Below, one piece after another: positions 58,375 to 64,000 of a stretch of DNA of 64,000 nt. The stretch covers positions 32,477,563 to 32,541,562 of the forward strand of contig OZ012697.1 of NCBI GenBank assembly GCA_963942565.1, given 5' to 3'. Position 1 is the first letter of the stretch. Every line of letters begins with the position of its first letter. A model generated the notes under the pieces. That model saw only the letters and a program-made list of their open reading frames with translations, had not been told where the DNA came from and ran no database searches. This DNA comes from Maea johnstoni. Lineage: Eukaryota; Annelida; Polychaeta; Spionida; Magelonidae. The translations under genes were made by a program, and so were the position numbers.

Positions 58375-58640
58375 TTTTGTCACTTTTTCTGCCATATTGC
58401 GGTTGTAACTAGCCAGTTATAAGTGGCGGAGGAAATAGGAGAACCGGTCAAAACCACCACCTAACCTCTAGTCACTGGGAACTTTCTCACATGCCATGGT
58501 CATGATTCGAACCTGGGCAGTGGTGAGAGACAGCTAGCAGTCAGTGGCAATGCCTTAGACCACACAGCCATCATGGCAGACTCTCAATGCTGAGATACAG
58601 CTAGCAGTTAGTGGCAATGCCTTAGACCACACAGCCATCA
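58375..58640 (-). mobile_element. tRNA-derived SINE, copy 1
   Basis: On the complement, TGGCTGTGTGGTCTAAGGC (box A-like) is followed about 40 nt later by GGTTCGAATC (perfect B box), the pol III internal promoter arrangement. A body containing GAACTTTCTCACATGCC-type sequence follows. A second partial tRNA-like head lies at about 58590-58640. The duplicate is at 63310-63625. Confidence 0.75.
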
Positions 58641-59091
58641 GGACAACTTGGATAGTTAAAAAAATGAGTCTGATCAAAAGTTATTTGACGAAATATTCAA
58701 ATTTGTGTCTCTTATTTAAATATGAAATTGAATTGATGCTATATTTCTATATTTGTTTGTATAATTATTATGGCAGCAAAAAACACATTTCACAAGAAGA
58801 AAATAACTAGGCATGATTGGGTTGACCAATTTGATCTTTCCTTAATCTTCTGTTTGTTCTCAGTAATCTGTGTGCTTGCTTTCTCAAGTGCCTTACTCGT
58901 TTCTCTAGTTTAGTTCTTTTTTCTCTTCTCTAGACACCCTCTCTTTCATGATATATGACATATGATATAGCCATGCACAATTCTAACCAACTCACAATCT
59001 AACCAAACCAAATGGTGGTTTGATTTCATAATATTCCCAAAATAAAATGAGGTTTGAGGTGTAGTTAACTGAAATTTAGTTTTCATTTCTG

Positions 59092-59290
59092 ACCCTTCCA
59101 ATGCTGAAGCTACTTTCGCCCAAATCACAAGGATGCAAAGGTTTTTGAAAACCATGTCAACCCTTGGTGTGTTGGTATTCATTGGATGGATAGCTCTCGC
59201 TGAGTACTCATGTACAAGGGTTTCAGTCATTTTTCAGGTTTTTTATGTATCATTTTGTATTGGCTAAATTAGCCGACAGCAGCATAAGGG
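59092..59290 (-). mobile_element. Family I MITE
   Basis: CCCTTCCAATGCTGAAGC on to GACAGCAGCATAAGGG, with TTAA at 59291. Confidence 0.8.
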
Positions 59291-59532
59291 TTAAACAATT
59301 ACACCTCCACATATAATTTTTTTTTGTTGTTGTTGTTGCTGATTTTCTGCAACTTTCTTTTCATTTGAACTTTTTGGAATGTGAAATTGACACTATCTAC
59401 GTTATCACTAAGCACATACTAAACATATCAGGCATGACACGCCTGCCACCTGGTGATAAACTTACTAACTAACTTTCTATGATACTTTTAAGACATGAAA
59501 CTATCTTAATGGTTAAGCATGCCTTAGAAAGA

Positions 59533-59732
59533 NNNNNNNNNNNNNNNNNNNNNNNNNNNNNNNNNNNNNNNNNNNNNNNNNNNNNNNNNNNNNNNNNNNN
59601 NNNNNNNNNNNNNNNNNNNNNNNNNNNNNNNNNNNNNNNNNNNNNNNNNNNNNNNNNNNNNNNNNNNNNNNNNNNNNNNNNNNNNNNNNNNNNNNNNNNN
59701 NNNNNNNNNNNNNNNNNNNNNNNNNNNNNNNN
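59533..59732. other. Assembly gap, 200 N
   Basis: Exactly 200 undetermined bases between unique sequence and a TA array. The round number suggests a placeholder, so the real distance is unknown. Confidence 0.98.
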
Positions 59733-60690
<958 letters not shown>

Positions 60691-60918
60691 CGGTTAACAA
60701 GAGGAATGTAGATTTTATACTATACCATACTTTGCCATATATCAACCGCTATACATGGTAAATAGTATACTCAAGGGTCTTAGCCAAGTTAAATTTCAAG
60801 TTAAATTTCTAAAAGGTTTAACCTCATAATAGAATATTGTATATTTTGCCATATTTCAGCCAATATACATGATAAATGGTGTATTCTATACTATGTTACA
60901 TATTTTGCCATATTTCAG

Positions 60919-61072
60919 GCGATATTACAAGGCCCAGGATGAGTTGATCGAGGCGTTCGAGGATGCCCACGTGGAGATCAATCATGAGGAGGCGGAGCAG
61001 GAACTGCAGGAGGCGCTCAAGGCCGGCCGCATGGCAAACGTCATGGCCAAGGCCTCCTTCTTCATCAACCTG
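60919..61072 (+). CDS. CDF transporter, fourth exon, copy 2
   Basis: 154 nt, the same splice sites and an identical predicted protein to 55693-55846. The exon differences I see are synonymous third-base changes (for example GCT/GCC and CAC/CAT). The same hAT-like insertion abuts the donor (TSD CTGGTGAG at 61070-61077 and 61427-61434). The phase is 2 in and 0 out, so with the micro-exon it adds 172 nt. It cannot be spliced together with copy 1 without a frameshift. Confidence 0.8.
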
Positions 61073-61077
61073 GTGAG

Positions 61078-62063
61078 TAGCGTTGGGAATCGGTACAAAT
61101 TTTTAGGACCAGATTGATCGATGATTAGTTTTTATTTGGAGATGTTTTTTTTTGTGCACATTAACCTTTTCCCATGTGCATCACACATCATGTGTTGTGA
61201 ATTTTTCATGAAATTTCAGGATAATACCTGCAGAAACAAGGTGGAAATGGTAAAAGAAACACAGAAACTATATATTTTTACAAAATATAGATAGGAAAAA
61301 CAGAAAGTCTGCCTTTAAATCTTATGCAAATCATCGGGAAAAAAACTGGAACTGATCATCAAAATTGGAAGTAAAGATAGTGAGATGTCCGATTAATTGA
61401 TTAAGCGATTAATCGGAACAACACTACTGGTGAGTCTATCATATACATACAGGGCTCAACATAGCAGATAGACCCATAGTCGTGACTATCTAATCACGGA
61501 AATACTGTAAATCACTTAAGTATAGCGGGAACAATAAGATAGCGATAATAGCGCTCTACCCATATGCGCTATTGTAAAATTCCCGTCTCTATAAAAATCT
61601 TAATTGAACTTGCTGCTGCTTTTCCCGTTCGTCGCTATACCTAGATTACGCTATCCAGGGCAGTATCGTAATTGCGCTATTTAATGTTCACGCCATATTT
61701 AAGTGATTTACAGTAACGCTCCTATCGAGATCAGCTCAAAGAGCTTAGTCAAAGAAAACTTATTATTGGAACACCAATTCCACGGGGATTGGATAACAAA
61801 TGTTAGAAAGGGGAGATTGGTTATATTTTGTGTGTGCTACCATCATCACAGCCTTAATACTTCCAATGCTGACGTTACTTTCATGCACAAAGCACAATGA
61901 TGCAAAGATTTTTGAAAACCATCTAGACCCTGTCATGTTGGTATTCATTGGATAGCTCTTGCTGAGTACTCTCTTATGAGTACCATATGCCAGGGTTTCA
62001 GTAATTTTTCGAGTTTTTTTCCTCATTTTTATTCAGCCAAATTAGCCACCAGTAGCATAAGGG
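61078..62063. mobile_element. MITE set of the second copy
   Basis: hAT-like 61078-61426, Tc1-like 61505-61713 and family I ending at 62063 repeat the order seen in copy 1. All three insertions therefore predate the split of the two copies. Confidence 0.85.
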
Positions 62064-63224
62064 TTAAAATGGAATTGAAGGAAGTCTGAGCCATGGAATG
62101 AAATAGACATTTCATCCTTTATTCACCAATTCTAAATTTATGTTATTGTTAACATTAATATCTAATCCCACAACATACTCTTGTGACTTGAGGATTAAAG
62201 GCAGGTTTTTCGAAGATAAAATAGTTCGATGCTTGCAGACATAGATACTAGCGCCTTTCAGAGCAGGACAACATGTTTTGATGTTGTTTAACCTTGTTTT
62301 ACCTTTTGTCTATTTTGGCATTTGGCCAAAAACAATGAGTGAGCAAAAATCACAAAAATGTTGTATAATTTCAGGGTCCAAAACAACAACTTTTCTTAAT
62401 TCGTGGCCTGCTCTGTTGCAAGTGTTACATATCCAGAAAAAATTGGCACTTATTCAATTCCCAAATTTATCTTGACAGATGCTTTCTGAATCTGAGGAAT
62501 CTAAATCTAAATTCAAAAATATTTCAAAGAAGTACTGTTGGACAGGGGTCTTACAATTCTCTTACTAGACTTTTCCAACAGAAGGTTTATTGAAGAATTA
62601 ATCACCAGTATTAGTGAAATTTCCGAAACTGATAGTGCTAGATTTAACAAAATTAGGTCGAATCATTAAGGTTAGAATTATTTGATGTTCATCTTTTCAA
62701 GTAGAGATCAAAAAATTAAATAGGGTGTCATATGGACTAGACCCTGGTTATCCTGGAAATTGCTATGATTACATACATTGCGTGTGAAAAACATTTAGCC
62801 CTTATGACTCCAATCATAATCTTATATCAGTGTAAGAAATGTAAAAAAGAGAAAAAATATGCATGTGTTTTTATATCATTTCCATTGACCTAATACAATA
62901 GCCCATGTTTGTTTTCTATTTCAGCCCTTTTCATTGTCTTCATCCTACTTGCAAGTTTATTGTTCTGGTTTGATTATTTATTGTTTTAGGTGCTTTTAAC
63001 CTGTCAATGTGTTTATATTTTAGGTAAGTGGCAGGGTCGCACTGTTTCTCGTAGTTTTTGTGACGACAAAATTACTAGTACTTTTAAATAACTTTCGTCC
63101 AGTACTCTACAGGGATATATTGGATCAGGGAAATCAGTGTATACAACTAACTAAAATGTGAGCTTAAGTTCTGTGATATAAGTGATATGCTGACAGCGGA
63201 GATGTTGCGTTTTTATCTTTTCAG

Positions 63225-63242
63225 TCGTTACTATGTAATGTG
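63225..63242 (+). CDS. Probable 18-nt micro-exon, copy 2
   Basis: The same acceptor (GCGTTTTTATCTTTTCAG), 18 nt encoding SLLCNV, and donor GTAAGTGA as at 58239. The acceptor's upstream tract carries substitutions, but the exon and both splice sites are unchanged. Confidence 0.45.
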
Positions 63243-63309
63243 GTAAGTGACACGTGTGCTCTCTTTTTGTTCACTAAAAGTACTAATAGTCCCTCCTGCC
63301 TATAACCCG

Positions 63310-63625
63310 CTCTTACCTGGAGAGCCCTTGTAATACAGTAGTGTCATCTGGAATTTTGATTTTTGTCACTTTTTCTGCCATATTGCGGTTGTAACTAGCC
63401 AGTTATAAGTGGCGGAGGAAATAGGAGAACCGGTCAAAACCACCACCTAACCTCTAGTCACTGGGAACTTTCTCACATGCCATGGTCATGATTCGAACCT
63501 GGGCAGTGGTGAGAGACAGCTAGCAGTCAGTGACAATGCCTTAGACCACATAGCCATCATGGCAGACTCTCAATGCTGAGATACAGCTAGCTGTTAGTGG
63601 CAATGCCTTAGACCACACAGCCATC
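63310..63625 (-). mobile_element. tRNA-derived SINE, copy 2
   Basis: Same as 58375-58640. The B box complement (GATTCGAACC) is retained. Confidence 0.75.
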
Positions 63626-64000
63626 AGGACAACTTGGATAGTTAAGAAAATGAGTCTGATCAAAAGTTATTTGACAAAATATTCAAATTTGTGTCTCTTA
63701 TTTAAATATGAAATTGAATTGGTGCTATATTTCGAAGTTGTTTGTAGAATTATTATGGCAGCGAAAAACACATTTCACAGGAAGAAAATAACTAGACATG
63801 ATTGGGTTGACCAATTTGATCTTTCCTTAATCTTGTGTTTGTTCTCAGTAATCTGTGTGCTTGCTTTCTCAAGTGCCTTACTCGTTTCTCTAGTTTAGTT
63901 CTTTTTTCTCTTCTCTAAACACCCTCTCTTTCATGATATATGACATATGATATAGCCATGCACAATTCTAACCAACCCACAATCTAACCAAACCTAATGG

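Larger units (their letters stand above)
60865..64000 (+). repeat. Second copy of the 55640-59015 segment
   Basis: Runs collinear with 55640-59015, with a low level of substitutions and several indels: no family J MITE here, 38 bp extra near 62770-62805, and 42 bp missing near 62660. It is still homologous at the window end. Confidence 0.95.

Noticed and set aside
58500-58590. tRNA gene, from a perfect B box
   Set aside because: The cloverleaf is incomplete, and multiple dispersed copies with a shared body indicate a tRNA-derived SINE.
63650-63898. 82-codon frame near the window end
   Set aside because: The matching frame in copy 1 (58670-58910) is disrupted, there are no splice signals, and it resembles no known protein.

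Overview
This is a stretch of animal nuclear genome. It is AT-rich and intron-dominated, with GT-AG exons, long TA and GA microsatellites, LINEs, a tRNA-derived SINE, one LTR-retroelement relic and dozens of short inverted-repeat transposons. No bacterial operon structure is present. The repeat style and the tacatgtaca-type words suggest a marine invertebrate. A lancelet or another invertebrate deuterostome is my best guess, but this is inference. A 200-N gap shows the sequence is a draft scaffold.

Layout. 0.5-4.6 kb: relic of a Ty3/Gypsy-type element in two head-to-head pieces, carrying an integrase, a CW histone-reader zinc finger and a full set of TatD-nuclease motifs. 4.6-7.3 kb: minus-strand LINE with RT and RNase H, split by a small transposon. 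8-10.2 kb: second LINE (plus strand, L1/Tx1-like) in two parts. 10.8-14.4 kb: a 3.6-kb element with TIRs of about 165 bp and internal repeats. 15.5-17.2 kb: CpG-containing sequence with direct repeats, a possible promoter and first exon. 17-44 kb: nested transposons, many delimited here by their target-site duplications (TSDs), plus microsatellites. 44.1-45.6 kb: promoter-like region with NRF1, YY1, E-box and CCAAT motifs. 45.7-47.1 kb: two 594-bp tandem units. 47.8-49.0 kb: large exon of an unrecognised Pro/Ser-rich protein.

52.3 kb to the end: the 5' half of a cation diffusion facilitator (CDF) metal-transporter gene on the plus strand. Exons are at 52323-52665, 53633-53768, 54599-54699 and 55693-55846, with a probable 18-nt micro-exon at 58239-58256. 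The fourth exon and its micro-exon recur at 60919-61072 and 63225-63242 inside a duplication of more than 3 kb. Because the two exons total 172 nt, using both copies in one mRNA would shift the frame. The duplication is therefore either an unmerged second haplotype or an alternative-exon cassette.

The most notable observations are these. The retroelement joins an integrase to a CW domain and a TatD nuclease domain. A hAT-like element landed exactly on an exon's 5' splice site, and its 8-bp TSD copied the donor. A minisatellite upstream of that exon repeats its 3' splice site. Several transposon families share terminal repeats but each carries its own subterminal word.
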